A stretch of 64,000 nucleotides of DNA from Phymatolithon calcareum (Eukaryota; Rhodophyta; Florideophyceae; Hapalidiales), in NCBI GenBank assembly GCA_977006965.1, contig OZ345374.1, positions 620,001 to 684,000 of the forward strand, given 5' to 3'. The position numbers and the translations under genes were made by a program. This document shows positions 8,600 through 20,129 of the stretch, in pieces (the stretch's first letter is position 1; each line of letters starts with the position of its first letter). Below the pieces are notes generated by a model, which saw only the letters and a program-made list of their open reading frames with translations, did not search any database and had not been told where the DNA came from.

Positions 8600-10092
8600 T
8601 TATTGGGCAGTATGCACAACAGGTGGTGTGAAGCAAGTGTGAAACGGTGGACTCCCTTGAGTCATTTATTGCAGGGTGCAGAAATGTGGCTCCTTATATA
8701 GGAGACTAGAAAGAAAGATACTATGGAATGTGCAAGAGTAACTTGCAGGTAACATGAGTCTCTGGGTGCCAAGTGGAATTGTAGAGCCCGCTGTTATGTC
8801 GCTGTCCCAAGGCGGTCTCTTTTTCCTCTCGCGACTGTACGCCGCACAACTGTGATCTCGATAGTCATGCTGCTCGTAGTAGGTGATCTGTTGGGCCATA
8901 CTTGCACGTGTCTCTCGTGTGTCTATGCGCTGCATCGCTATCTTTTGCGTAGGTTGTAGTATATAAGCTAGTTCCTTCCTTCCTCTGAGTAAAGGAAGGT
9001 GGGGGAGTTCTGGATTTCGGCTCGATTGCTTGGATCAAGCACGCGCAATGTTCGCCTGACAGTCCCTTCGACCACGCGGAGTCGGAGCTCTTCCCAACCT
9101 TCTTGTTCGCAACCGTCGTCATGCAAGCCAGCACGGAGGCAACTGCGTTCAAGTTTCCCTTTCCCTTTTTCGTGCGTCCGTGCGAAGATCGACGGCCAAG
9201 CCATGGTCGCCGCCTAAAGACGGCGTCGTTTTCTCCTTCCTTTCTCTTTTGCCTTTCGTCATGTCGTAAGCGGCGCAGTGGACGTCCGTTCGACTAGTCT
9301 CCACGCTTATTCTTCTTCGTTTCCTCGAAGGCCCGCGCTCGTGTTCGTCCACACGATCGCTGGAGTTACCGTATGGCAATCTTGCCCGTTTTGTGTTGCA
9401 AGTTGCGCTTATCATCTGGACCTAAGTGCTCCTCACGTCGAGCTTCCGAGGCCCTGTTCGGCGTAGCCTCGCCCTCGTATCTCATCCATGCGACCGCTTG
9501 TGTTCCCGCAAAGCTGTGGAGTGTCCTCCGTGACCTGCATTATCGACTTCGCCCTGGTTCAAATCGCGTCTATCTCTATTCACCCTCATCTACCTCGTCA
9601 AGCTTCTGAAGCCCTGTTCGGCGTAGCCTTGCGCTCGTGTTCTACGTTCACGACCGCTTGCGTTCCCGCAAAGCCATGGAGTACTACGATGGTGGACGCC
9701 TATTTTGTCCGCTGGTCTGGAGGTTTTGTTTGCTTGTCTTTCTTTCCTTCTCTTTTGTCTTGTCTCTCCCGCTCTTTTCGTCTCTCTCCTCTCTTGGGCT
9801 TTTCTCTCCCATGTGGCGTCGGGTTCTTTGGAGCCTGGCGCTACAGGAGTGTTACCCGGAATGGGTACATGAGCTGGCGTAATGCCAAGAGGAATGGTAC
9901 CCAGGATACGGAATTGAGTCTCTGCATCCACATTACTGTAACAGCTCTGAATAGCAGCTGAATTGTGGAGTAGGTGATTCCGTAGCAAGAAAAAGAATGT
10001 CAGCACAAGAAGAACGGATAGAAAGAAACAATAGATGCAATGGGAAGATTGAATATAGCTGAGAGCATGATCTTGAATGGCCACGTGGCATA
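8600..10092 (-). mobile_element. Probable solo LTR (1.49 kb) inserted in the right arm
   Basis: The arm sequence is uninterrupted at 3044-3046 on the left but is split here between two copies of CACG (8596-8599 and 10093-10096). On the minus strand the insert starts TGCTATGCC. It contains a TATATAAGG box (8699-8691) and then an AATAAA (about 8671-8666), and ends CTGCCCAATAA, the order expected of U3-R-U5. The U3-like part is long and contains a duplication at 9451-9690. No retroviral-type domain is found. A deleted LTR element rather than a solo LTR is possible. Confidence 0.45.
9451..9690. repeat. Direct duplication, 160-bp period, in the LTR-like insert
   Basis: GCCCTGTTCGGCGTAGCC occurs at 9451 and 9611. 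Similarity continues through CGACCGCTTG and GTTCCCGCAAAGC in both copies, giving two ~85-bp repeats 160 bp apart. LTR U3 regions often carry such repeated enhancer-like blocks. Confidence 0.6.
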
Positions 10093-10111
10093 GCACACGG
10101 TTTAGTGCTTT

Positions 10112-10160
10112 GCCCGTATATTCGTACGACTGTGGGGCTTTTAGAAAAAACTTGTCGAAA
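10112..10160 (+). mobile_element. LINE A-type 3' tail inside the right arm
   Basis: Plus-strand counterpart of 3003-3045: a 27-nt motif at 10112-10138 starting GCCCGTATATTCGTACGAC and closing in GGGGC, followed by an A-rich stretch. No attached coding sequence. Confidence 0.55.
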
Positions 10161-10314
10161 ACCCAAGCAACCGTTTTAGTCATAAGAAAGATGGTAGGCC
10201 GTGTCGCCTGGAGGAACCCTCTATTTAAGATTTCAAGGCGATATGAATTCTTTTTTGTTGTCTCGTCCGAAGATTTGCTCATCGCGCTCATTCAATTCAT
10301 CTGCTGTAGAAATG

Positions 10315-10404
10315 CATTACCAGTAATGGCATTCGCTTCAGGAAAAGCAGAAAAATTTATGGACCTATCAGGACATCAGGCTGTCAATAATGGTCAGGCA
10401 TTAC
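10315..10404 (-). repeat. 90-bp module, copy 4
   Basis: Same 90-bp module, in the right arm; the mirror image of copy 1. Confidence 0.7.
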
Positions 10405-10951
10405 CTTCTATGAAGTAGCGGTAAATAGTAACGAATGCTTTTCCCCTATGGGGTTAGCAAGCTGCGGTTCTATTTTACGTCTACTTAGATTACGGCTTGG
10501 CGTTAATCCAGCTAGCTAATTGTATGCACGCTTCTACTCCACCTGTCGCTCGAAATAGCGGTGTGTATTGAATATTTTGCTTTGTATAGAGATGACTGTA
10601 CTTAAGCACGTTAGACATCATGCGAAGTTGTAGCACAGGGAAATCAACTACCCGAACCAAGTCCGAGTCCAATATACAGAAGGAAAAATTCCGAACTCAC
10701 CCCAGATCCAGCGATCGCTGATCTTGATGCATACTGTACTGTTCAGGATGTCGAGATGAATTGTTTGTATTTTTTTTATTGCAATTTCTTTAAAGCCCCG
10801 CAGTCATACGAATATACGGGCAGGGCTTCCTCAGGTGCTGCCCTCGCTAGGGCGGCTCTACTCTTATGTCTGGCATTCTCTCTGGGACCCTAGCATGTGT
10901 TCGGTTGTTTTGATTGCTCTTCGTAACAGTTTCGAGGAGCCGCTTCTTCTT

Positions 10952-13900
10952 TCAGTACAGGTCTTTTTCATGCTGCATACTCTCGATGATGCTTTTGCTG
11001 AAGAGCAAAAGGTCATCTAATGCCTTCTCAGTTGCCGCTCTGTCGTCTTCCTTGAGTTCATAGACCGACAAGTTGCGATCCAGGGTCTCCATGTGCTGTC
11101 TGACTTTGTTTCCGAATCTATCTGCCATCAGTGTGGTAGACACTTGGGGAAATCTTCCAAAGGCGTACTGAACCGCCAGTTGCCTGTGTTTCAGTTGTGG
11201 AAATTTGAGTATTGCGGGGAGTTCTCTTGTCTTGTCGTACGGAATTTTCCTCTTTCTCTTCGATGCCAGGCTCTCTCCTTCCTTTTTCAGGAATGCTGAT
11301 CGGAGTTCTTCTGCAGATTGGTTCTCTATTATGTGCTTCATCGCTTCATCAAACGGTTCTCTGGTTTCCATCGATGTGATGTCGTTACTTGTGGCTTGAA
11401 GCTCTTCTGAATTCCTTCTCTCTGGTTGTTGCATCAGAAACTTTTCTTTCTTCGCTATGGTCCTTCTCAGCATCTTGAAAGCTAGTATTTCCCGTCGATG
11501 GGAAGCAGCTTGGATTCGACATATTAGGCGAAGTCTATCCGTCTTTCCTCGTGCCATTGGCCCGAAGACTTGTCTGAAAAACGTTTGTTCCACTTCCTTG
11601 ACCGCGCTCTGGACATTTTCTGTCCACGGTGTTAAGTGCATAGCGTACTCCCAGCGTGGCTGGATTAATGCCTTGTATACTTGGATGCATTTATGTATGC
11701 CAATTCCCTTCTTGAATACCCCTAGTGCACGGAGCCGTACAGAGCGATCCTAGCCTTCTTGAGGCGTTGCAACATCAGTGTATCTGTGACCCCCTCTGGT
11801 CCTAGGGATAATCCGAGGTAGGTGACTTCCGCGACATGTGCGAGGGCCTTATTAGCCAGCTGGAATGTCACGCCCGCTGTCTCATCCGATTCAAGTATCT
11901 CGCTTTTTCCTTGTTTCGTGTTCCATGTCATCCCTCGTTCTTGGGCCCATTGAGTGGCTTTGTCTAGAAATCCCTGCAGAGCGGAAGGTGATTTCGCTAG
12001 GAGAATTACGTCGTCTGCGAAGAGGATTGAAGGAACGTCGGCCCATTCTCTGGGCACTTCTCCCATGCGTTCCGCAAACCCGTCCATGAAGATGTTGTAA
12101 AGACTTGGACTGAGTGGGGACCCCTGTGGTACTCCTCTGTCCACTAGAAACCAGTTCTTATCAGTATCTCCGATGGTTGACACCCAGGACGGTGTCAAGA
12201 ATGCTTCCGTCATAGCGCATAGCTTTGGTGGCAGTACCTGTCTCATTCTGGCCACCAGATGTTTTCTTGGGACAGTGTTGTATGCTGCCTTGAGGTCCAG
12301 TACTGCTACGCACCTTTGCTGGCCTTTCAATAGTTCCGTGGCTCTTAGGATTGCGAGTTCTGTACTTTTCCCTTTTTGGAACCCGAGTTGGAACCAGTGG
12401 TTGGAGTAAACCCCGCGGATCATACTATCTATTGCCGTTTCAATAACTTTCCTTGCATGACTGAGCAGGGATATTGGGCGATAATTTTCAGGTTCGTGGT
12501 GTGGTCCCTTCTTGTGAATAGGTACCAATAGGGCCTTCTGCCAGTACATTGGCGTGTCTCCGCACCTCCCACAGGCTTCCCATAGGGCTGTAAGAACCTC
12601 CGCATTCAGAGGTACGTCTAGCTTCAGCATTTCAGCTTTGATCTCGTCCATACCTGGGGCTTTTCCAGTTGGAGGCTTTCGAATGGCTTCTTCGATTGAT
12701 TCCTTCATTCGTTCGGGGCACTGGAATTTCCTGGGGCAAGGTTGCCACTTTTCGGTACTGTGGCAAGTTCTCGAAATGTGTGCTGAGAATAATGCATGGT
12801 TCATTGGTTTTCCAGTCATCTTGTTGCGAGCTGTTCTCCCTCTTATCTTTTTCTTCATCCTGGCTAGCTGCTTCACCGCTGCTGGACCATCTTTCTCTTC
12901 GAGTTCAGAGATGTATTCCTGGTATTGCGCGCTCTTTCGCTGGTTGACTTTGGTTCTCACTTGATACTTGCATTCGTGATATCGGTCCCAGTCTTCTGAT
13001 GATTTGGATATTCTAGCACGCTTGTATAGTTTCTTTCGCTTCAGGGCCAGTTTATCCAGTTCAGCGTTCCAAAACGGTTTGCAGCGCGAGGGAATTCGTT
13101 TTTTTACCCTCCAGGGGTCACACCAGGTCTTCACCAATTTCTTGTACCACTGATGTAGTTGCCGTGAGCTGTCGCACTGCTGGAGTCCCGCTATGATTCC
13201 GGGCAGTTCCGCACGATACTTCAGACGCACTTTTTCTTGTTTCGTCTTCTGATGCGTTTTCGAGCCGATATCCACTATCTTCCTGTAGATATCCTCCACT
13301 TGTTCCGGGGTAGGGCGTCTCTGCAGTTCTTGAATAAATTCTTGCATTTGCTCTTTGATGGTAACTTTCGTTTTGGTGCCCGCCCAGTCCCGTACACTGA
13401 CTGGTCTCTTGGTCTGGCTACCATCGCGTTCCTGTCGGCTTCTGAGACGTGTGCACACTGGTCGGTGTTGTGTACTCCCTGTCCAGATATTTTCCGGTGA
13501 GTTTGGAGTGGAGGTCATTATTCCTTTCGTGACAAAGAAGTCAATATTGCTGCTGTATTTCTTTGTCTGAAATGTGGGGCCCTTGCTGGTACGTATATCC
13601 CATCCTTTCTCTTCTGCCCATTTTACGACTTGATTTCCTCTTCTGTTTGTTTGTCGGTCCCATGACTTGTGTCTTGCGTTCCAGTCGCCGCATATGATAG
13701 CTTTCCCTCTTGCGTGCCTGGTGATAAGCTTTAGACATTCTTCCGTTTCTTGTCGCGTAGACTTTGGTGACATATATACCACCCCGATTTTCAGGCTTCC
13801 CAGTTGTGCGATGACGATTTGGTAGTGTATCCTTGCCTGTTTGAATATAAGCTTGGCTCCACACCCTGTTCGGAACACTAGAGAGACTCCTCCAAAGTTT

Positions 13901-14247
13901 CTAGCGGACCCACTCCTTCTCCTTGAGTCACTGTGGTATCTAGGTCCTTCTGCGGTGACTAGTGCCGGTCTCGGGGCGTTCATTGTGAACATTTCAGTGC
14001 GGATACGTGCTTCCGACCTCATGTGTGTTTCTGTGAGTCCCATTACGTCGACTCCATGGTCTTTCACCATTCTTTGTAGGTACTCCGGAGTCTCCGGAGA
14101 TCCCCCTACATTCATAGTTGCGATTCTCCAGTACTTGTTAAATATTATTTTCCGATGTGGTATCCTCCAAAATTGCGATGGGAGTTTCTGTGCTTGTCTC
14201 TTTCTCCGGAACTTCATATGTAGTCGGGGCCTTGTTTTCAGGTTCAT
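10952..14247 (-). pseudogene. LINE A ORF2: EEP endonuclease-reverse transcriptase with one frameshift
   Basis: The frame from 14247 to 11722 encodes 841 residues. The more likely start by comparison with LINE B is the ATG at 14115 (MNVGGSPETP), because the first ~44 codons overlap ORF1. EEP endonuclease motifs are GLTETH, GVVYMSPKS, GDWNARHKSWD, SNIDFF and TQHRPV. RT motifs are NYRPISLLSHARKVIETAID, QLGFQKGKST, VAVLDLKAAYNTVPRKH, DRGVPQGSPLSPSLYN, and the active site ILFADDVILL with both Asp present. A single frameshift near 11722-11745 moves the frame to the C-terminal domain (ALIQPRWEYAMHLTPW to EKALDDLLLFSK), ending about 10952. Otherwise it looks recently active: about 1,050-1,090 residues if continuous. 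Expected role: nicking chromosomal DNA and copying its own RNA in place. Confidence 0.75.
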
Positions 14248-14521
14248 GGGCCGGTTGCTCTAAATCTTCATCATTATACGTGTGGTGCTCAGTTTCCTGT
14301 GTTGTACTGCCAGGGAGCGGTAGCCCTCCTTCATGTCGGTCCTCAATGCCGCCGAGTGCCTCCGTGACGTGTACTGCACTATCTTCGTCTTGGTCATTGT
14401 CACCTGGTGGGGTCGTTGCAGAGGCTAGGTACCAGTTGCTAGCTCCATTTCGTAAACTGGGGTGGACAAGGTGCCGACGTGGGAACTGTTCAGCCGTTCG
14501 GGCCTTCTCGATTTCGAAGTA
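14138..14521 (-). pseudogene. LINE A ORF1 C-terminal part
   Basis: A minus-strand frame of about 127 codons runs from the truncated 5' end of the element to TAA at 14140-14138. It is acidic and rich in Thr/Pro/Glu (PPGDNDQDEDSAVHV, DEDLEQPAHEPENKAP, EDTTSENNI). ORF2's likely ATG (14115) follows after 22 nt. Upstream ORF1 sequence is missing, so no nucleic-acid-binding domain can be assessed. Confidence 0.5.
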
Positions 14522-15082
14522 TTAATTGTTTGTATGTGCGCCGCTGTCTTCCGCAAATAACAAATATGCACGGCCAGCAAGATATTAAAAATGGTCAGAC
14601 GATTATCAACCATGAAAATGCAGCACGCAGCGCAGATAATCCCTGAGTTCCTACAGTATTGTCTACGTAACGGTAGTCCCTCAATTGAGGGAGGAAGTTT
14701 CATTACAACAACGTTTTAGATTGTAGGTCGATCGCCGTCACATAGACACTAGATCGCAGTACTACTGTACATACGTAGGCTAGACATCAGATGAAGCTTT
14801 CCTACTGCCAAAACTTTTGTGAAATCACACACGCAAGCAGACCATGCTGGGTGCTTACCATGTTGCCGAACAGCAGCATGTATTTCGTGTGATATCCTCT
14901 CACAACTATGCAGTTCACCTGTTTCGTGTCTATTGTGGAAGTTTGTCGTGGTCTCCTTATACTGCTGTTCTGAGTCGTGGAACCATATGGGGATTGACAC
15001 GGAACAATTCATGCTCCCCAATTTAGTAATTCTACGTACCCTCATTGCGCGAGTCCTGATCGCTCAGGGTGTACCAAGTGGG

Positions 15083-15105
15083 TATAAAAGCCGACACTAG
15101 GTCGG
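15083..15105 (+). promoter_or_regulatory. TATA box and hairpin of the right PSD-like copy
   Basis: TATAAAA at 15083-15089 is followed by CCGACACTAGGTCGG at 15091-15105 (5-bp arms, 5-nt loop). It is the same as upstream of the intact copy, so the duplication included the promoter. Confidence 0.55.
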
Positions 15106-15190
15106 ACCAAGATAGAATGGTAGCCAAGTATCTGATTGTATTTTACGGTGTTATTTCCCCTTCTTGCAGCAAAAACCGCTTCCCTTTGAT

Positions 15191-16408
15191 ATGCCCGACA
15201 CCACCATGAAAAAAGGACGGAAAAAGTCCAAAATCACCACCTCAGACTCAGTTATCGAAGAGCTTGCCACCTATATTCAAAACAACCCAGCATTCGCGGC
15301 AAGACTCAAGAAATCAATCACCACAGCTCAATCCACCGCATACAATGATCTCGACGGTGATCTGTACAATGCACTAAAGTGGCCGACTACGACGGATGGT
15401 TATCTGTCCTATCTGACCTTCTTTTCAACCTGGGCACCGCAGCAGAGCGATCTTCCGGCGTGGCGTAATCCCGACAGCAATAGCCAGGAGGTATATGATC
15501 GTCTGTGTCATTTCTATTATCTGATCGACCAACCTGAAGGTGATGACGCCATCCAAAATGATGAATTCTTCGCGAAGTGGTTAGTAGAATTTTCGAATGA
15601 CTGGGGTTCGTTCCTAGACTCTCCCGCTTCCTGGAGTGAGGAGCAGCTACAATCGTTTATCAATTTCTCACCACAGTATCGCGTGCAGGACTCGATGATT
15701 AACGGTCAACCTAATCAACCTTCGAACAGCTTCAACGATTTCTTTGCTCGCATGCTGAACTGTGGACTCCGCCCGATCACGATGCCGAACAGTAACCAAA
15801 CTCCTGTAAGTCCCGCTGATTGTACTTTCCGTGCAAAGTACGCCATCACAGAGTAGAACACAATTCCGCAATTTCGACTCAAGTTCACACACACCGTCGC
15901 CAATGTTAGCGAATTGCTCGCGGGAAGTCCCTATGCAACTGCCTTTGCTGGTGGCACTTTTATTCATTACTTCCTCAGTCCGTACAGTTATCACAGGTTC
16001 CACAGCTCAGTCTCGGGATTGGTCAAGGAGTGCAGAGCTGTACAGGGACTCACTTATCTGGATGTTAACTTGAAAGGAGGACAATTCGATGCACCGGACA
16101 ACTCAGAAGATGGATACGAATTTGCTCAAGCACGTGGTATCTTTACTGTGGACACTACTGACTCACCGGATGGAAATATCGGCATTGTGGCTGTACTCCC
16201 CATTGGAATGTGCCAGGTGTCTGGAGTGAAAATGATATCGAACCTCGTGGGACAGAATGTGGAGAAGGGTTCTGAATTTGGCAATTTCTTCTTTGGTGGC
16301 TCTGATATCATCGTTCTTTTCCAGAAAGGGTTCGATGGTGCCTCTCTGAGTACTGACAGTAGCATCTATCGTCACTACGGAACTTCCATGCTCTCTTCCG
16401 AAAACTAG
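15191..16408 (+). pseudogene. PsiD/phosphatidylserine decarboxylase-like pseudogene (nonsense mutation)
   Basis: Same length and frame as the gene at 498-1715. Codon 222 (GAG in the intact copy) is TAG at 15854-15856; the frame then continues unchanged to the stop at 16408. I see four substitutions besides the nonsense codon: W178S, V186A (next to the conserved FNDFF), I228F and A399S. The catalytic Asp210, His268 and Ser371 equivalents are all still encoded, but the last three lie beyond or near the stop, so any product would lack the pyruvoyl-forming Ser. Decay is recent: one disabling change and little drift. Stop-codon readthrough cannot be excluded from sequence alone but is unlikely. 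Confidence 0.8.
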
Positions 16409-16561
16409 ATGCATTCTTGCCGAGTGTTTCATGACGAACAATTCGATCAATATGGGATTGCTTCCCCTCAATACATGTTTGTAATGACTTTGAAATCTAC
16501 GTCAGATGTCTTTATCTTCTTCATTGGATATTTTGTAAGGTGTCCTTCATGTGGCAATAGA

Positions 16562-16567
16562 AATAAA
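16562..16567 (+). terminator. Candidate polyadenylation signal of the right PSD-like copy
   Basis: AATAAA about 155 nt after the stop, mirrored at 339-344. Confidence 0.4.
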
Positions 16568-16613
16568 TGTCCTTTTTTACCTCATACACGAAACAGTATC
16601 ACGGACTGTGTCC

Positions 16614-16929
16614 CCGAGATCAAGTTAAAACGCACTAGTAACAAATAAATTGGTCGAATAACGGCCTTTGTTGATCCTACAGTCAATCCTTGTTAAATGG
16701 ATGACCAATGTTGAACGACTTGACATCCAGCAAATCGCGGTTATTCGAGAAGTGCATTCGAATCATAAGTCTCGGGACATACATTTTCATCGGAGGGGCG
16801 ATGAAACGCCGGAGATTATTAGTTTTTTGATAAAAAATATGATGGTGGAATAATGACAAGATGGTTTTGTCACCACAGCAATACCAACTACAATGAAGAG
16901 CTATCAAAAACAACCGAGTACATGCTACG
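16614..16929. other. Unassigned sequence between the inverted duplication and the copia region
   Basis: Nothing recognisable. A 61-codon ORF at 16668-16853 has no family signature that I can see. Confidence 0.3.
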
Positions 16930-17047
16930 GGCTCAGATAGAATACCAGCGATAAGAATAGAGCCAACCTAGTGAGGGTAGCACGTGAGGAAGCCTTTGCC
17001 CGTATATTCGTATGACTGTGGCGCTTTAAAAAAATTGCAATAAAAAA
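16930..17047 (+). mobile_element. LINE A 3' UTR fragment
   Basis: Matches the LINE A 3' UTR (GTGAGGGTAGCACGTGAGGA against the LINE A GCGAGGGCAGCACCTGAGGA), then the 27-nt hairpin motif at 16998-17024 and AAAAAAATTGCAATAAAAAA. It is 5'-truncated, with no coding sequence. Confidence 0.65.
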
Positions 17048-17295
17048 CACAGCAATACGGTATACACCACACGTGTACAAGTGACGAACACAATAAACGA
17101 GGACATTCGATAAATGGACCGAAAAAGTAGGGAAAGTTCGCTAAATCGGCACCCCGTGCCAGAACTACTACTTGTTATGATATGCGCTAGCTAATCCTAC
17201 ATATAAACCCGCAACTTATTGGATCATAACTCCAATATACAAGCATATATACAGGACAGCAATACTACGGCCACACAGCAAACTCGACAGTGGAC

Positions 17296-18779
17296 TCATA
17301 TAGGTTGTGGGCGCCCCTGCTATCACTCGTGCAACGAAGCTAACTTTCCAAGCTCAGCGAAGCACTTTGCTTCGCTGACGAGTTAATTACTACAGATCAA
17401 TACAGCAGAAAATATCAACAAGACCGAACACCGGCAAGCAGCGCCAGAAGAGCCCGCGCTAATCGACGCAATATCACCAGCGCACTGGGAGAACCACGTC
17501 CTAGTCCATCATCACACATCTCCGATCAACTAGAAAGGGAACCTATGGAAAACTCGTCATCAACAGGTACACTGCCAAGCCTAAAAAGGCCACAACTTCA
17601 CGAAATGGCAGGTCGACCTACACTGAACGACAAACGGAAATCCCAACCCCTTCGCACGTTACTTGCATAAACATCACAAGAGTTACTGTCGGACTAGAAT
17701 CCTGGTTACCATTGACACCCACCCCGCCACGCTATTTCGTGCCATCAAATCGCGCTTCTAAGCAAGAAAAGACCCAGAAACTCATCAAAATATCATGAAG
17801 CAAGTACTCTCGATCTCGTTTGACAAGTTCAGCACAATTCACGAATATAGCCATCGTTCGAACAGGCATCGCATGATAAATGCCCAGATCTGAGATATTA
17901 TCAATGAAACCACGATAGTCTACTACATAATATCAGATATTGAAAGTACCCACTTACCGGACTGCAGCGGCAGAAATCTAAGATTACAGCAATTCAAGAC
18001 GAGAGAAGAGTGCGGTCAGAGCATAGCAACGCTCCGCTGACCCATCAAAAAGAAGCCGATCTAAACAGCTGCAATGAACTCGCAAGGTCAGCCCGTGAAA
18101 CGCGGCAGAGAATCAGGTCGCAGAGGGCACCGAAATCTCGGTCATGGTCAAAAGAATAGGCAGAAATTCTGTCAATATCACAAAGCATACGATTCGTTCT
18201 GGCGCAGTCTAGCCTCAAGAGCAGCCGAAAACGAATGCCGTTATTCCCGGTGCTTCAGAATTTCCTGAAAACCTACAGAGAGAAAACAACAGTGAAATAG
18301 ATACAGATGGTTCTGAGTATATACTGTGCTCGGGTGCATGGTCCACTCATCTACGGCGGCCACAATCGCGAATGAGTAAATACCGAAGATCAAAAAGTAC
18401 TATAACTGCTGAAAACAGCCCCGCCAAGCTATCACATTACAGTACAGCAAAAGTTCAGTCCGTCCCGAAATCTATTACAGTCTCCAACGCTATCGCTGCC
18501 CTTTCTTTCAAACAAATTTGGTCTCAGTGAACGAAGTATGCAAGTCGAACAGATCAAATAATACTCAACGGCGATGCAGCCTACGTTGTACCCAAATCCC
18601 GCACGGCTCAACTAACGGCATTCATGCTTCCCCCAAGCCCCAGGAATATTGTAGCAACAACAAACTGCATCATTAACGATCGCTTGCCGAATAGTACCAA
18701 CTTCAACCGAAAAGTACGAACATCATCAGAAGACTTGCATCTCATTATGATTCACACAAACTACATCAAACTTACCAAA
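17296..18779 (+). pseudogene. Degenerate internal sequence, gag-like traces
   Basis: No long ORF. A piece near 18110-18260 reads HRNLGHGQKNRQKFCQYHKAY, reminiscent of retroelement gag/zinc-knuckle borders (CxxHKxY). The rest cannot be assigned to a domain. Confidence 0.25.
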
Positions 18780-18912
18780 ATGGCGAACAAAAATATGCTA
18801 GATAGCAAGCCTGCCACACTAAGCGCCTAGAAGAGTTCGATTTCTCCATTGTCTACATCAAAGGAAAATCGAACAGAGTCGCGGATGCGCTTTCTAGAGC
18901 ACCCAAAGACCC
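18780..18912 (+). pseudogene. Ty3/gypsy RNase H remnant
   Basis: With a frame change, the plus strand reads RLEEFDFSIVYIKGKSNRVA then DALSRAP, the standard end of a gypsy RNase H domain. It lies within what is otherwise a copia element, so it is a fragment of a different element or a recombination junction. Confidence 0.5.
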
Positions 18913-19225
18913 CCCCCCAAGAATTCCGAGTATGCTAACGATTTACTCAAGTCCCTGTTAGAAAAGACATTCCAGACCAGCTCTCCAACCATGAGCCGTA
19001 TCATGCTCTGGATGTGCTGTGGGACATCAATCAAATGCGTCTTTCAAAGGAAAAATGCTGCGATGCACCATATGCGTCCTCGTAACAGCAAATATTGGAG
19101 AACCTTCCGAACCGAGTGTCCAAGGATTCCTGTACTTCGCCACACACGCAGAGGCATACACAACGCGAAAACTAATATTCTGTGCAAAATGAAATCTGAC
19201 GTTCGGATCTATCAACCACATCGCG

Positions 19226-19625
19226 GCTCAGCTTGGAGCCCCTATCAAGCGATTCAAGCCCGATGGCGCAAAAGAATTCCTAGCCTTCGACATCTGGGAG
19301 TACTGCAACTCAAAAGGGATCCTTCTAGATGCCTCAACTCGATATACTCCACAAGAGAATTCAGCATCAGAGCAATTTAACCGCGCGCTGATGAAAAGAG
19401 CTCGCTCGTCGCTATTAACAGCAAAAGTGCCTTTCCGATTCTGGAATTTTGAGATATTGGACACTATCACAAAACGTATCAATACATGTCATGACGGCAT
19501 ACGTGCTGTACCTGAAACACTTTGGAAACTCTACAGAAAACCGAACATTTCTACTTTTTATCCCTTCACTGCATTTGGATACGGAACATTAATTTATTAC
19601 ATGCCCCGAACACCGAAGAAACATT
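19226..19625 (+). pseudogene. Ty1/copia integrase remnant
   Basis: The plus-strand frame reads KEFLAFDIWEYCNSKGILLD, then STRYTPQENSASEQFNRALM, then RARSSLLTAKVPFRFW, the D...E part of a copia integrase core (family form: GGEF...GI...YTPQQNG.AER.NRTL). The Asp of the second catalytic motif (PDGAKEF) and the Glu (SEQFNR) are retained. Frameshifts follow. Confidence 0.65.
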
Positions 19626-20129
19626 AACCTCGAGCAGTTTTAACGCGTTTTCTATACCAGCCAGATCCACTGAACCACTTCGTACTCGATACAAAAAGGC
19701 ACAATATTTTTAAATGTAGATCTGAGAACTTCACGGCCTACACAGGTAACCTTAACTCAACCACACTGCTGAGGCCCCCTCCGTTATTGGCGAACAAGGC
19801 CAGTTCGAAAGGAAAACTAAATCAATTCAAGAAACCGAGCATTCCGGCAGCCACGATCTACATTAATAGTCCAAAACTGAGCCCTCGATCATCACTTCAC
19901 GAAGCCCGCTCATATCCCGATGCCCACCTCTGCAGAAGGTAGCATAAAATGAGAAACTCGCGTCTTATGAAGCCCTTGGAACTTTCAAATGAGTTCTTTG
20001 CAAAATCATACCCGAAAATGCTGCCATCTATCCGCCAGCAATATCCTTCCGCTACAAATGCGACACGGTAGTAAATATAATAGGCAGAAAAGACAGAATA
20101 TCCTATAGAGGCGACAAAAACAAACCATA

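Larger units (their letters stand above)
10771..14523 (-). mobile_element. LINE A: non-LTR retrotransposon inserted in the right arm
   Basis: Flanked by a 12-bp TSD AATTGTTTGTAT at 10759-10770 and 14524-14535; the left arm has the empty site once (around 2375). On the minus strand it carries an ORF1 tail (to 14138), ORF2 (EEP endonuclease plus RT, one frameshift), a 3' UTR with the 27-nt hairpin motif at 10795-10821, and a tail AATTGCAATAAAAAAA at 10786-10771. It is 5'-truncated within ORF1. It is the best-preserved LINE in the window and appears to be the reference for several other scraps. Confidence 0.85.
8293..16613. repeat. Right arm of large inverted duplication (interrupted twice)
   Basis: The parts 8293-8599, 10093-10770 and 14536-16613 together are the reverse complement of 292-3327. 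Two insertions split them: 8600-10092 with TSD CACG, and 10771-14523 with TSD AATTGTTTGTAT. The arm carries the second PSD-like copy, now with a nonsense codon. Confidence 0.85.

Noticed and set aside
2000-16000. The two arms as two full transposon copies with the PSD gene as cargo
   Set aside because: No transposase, terminal inverted repeat or TSD was found at the outer ends (292 and 16613); a segmental inverted duplication is the simpler reading.
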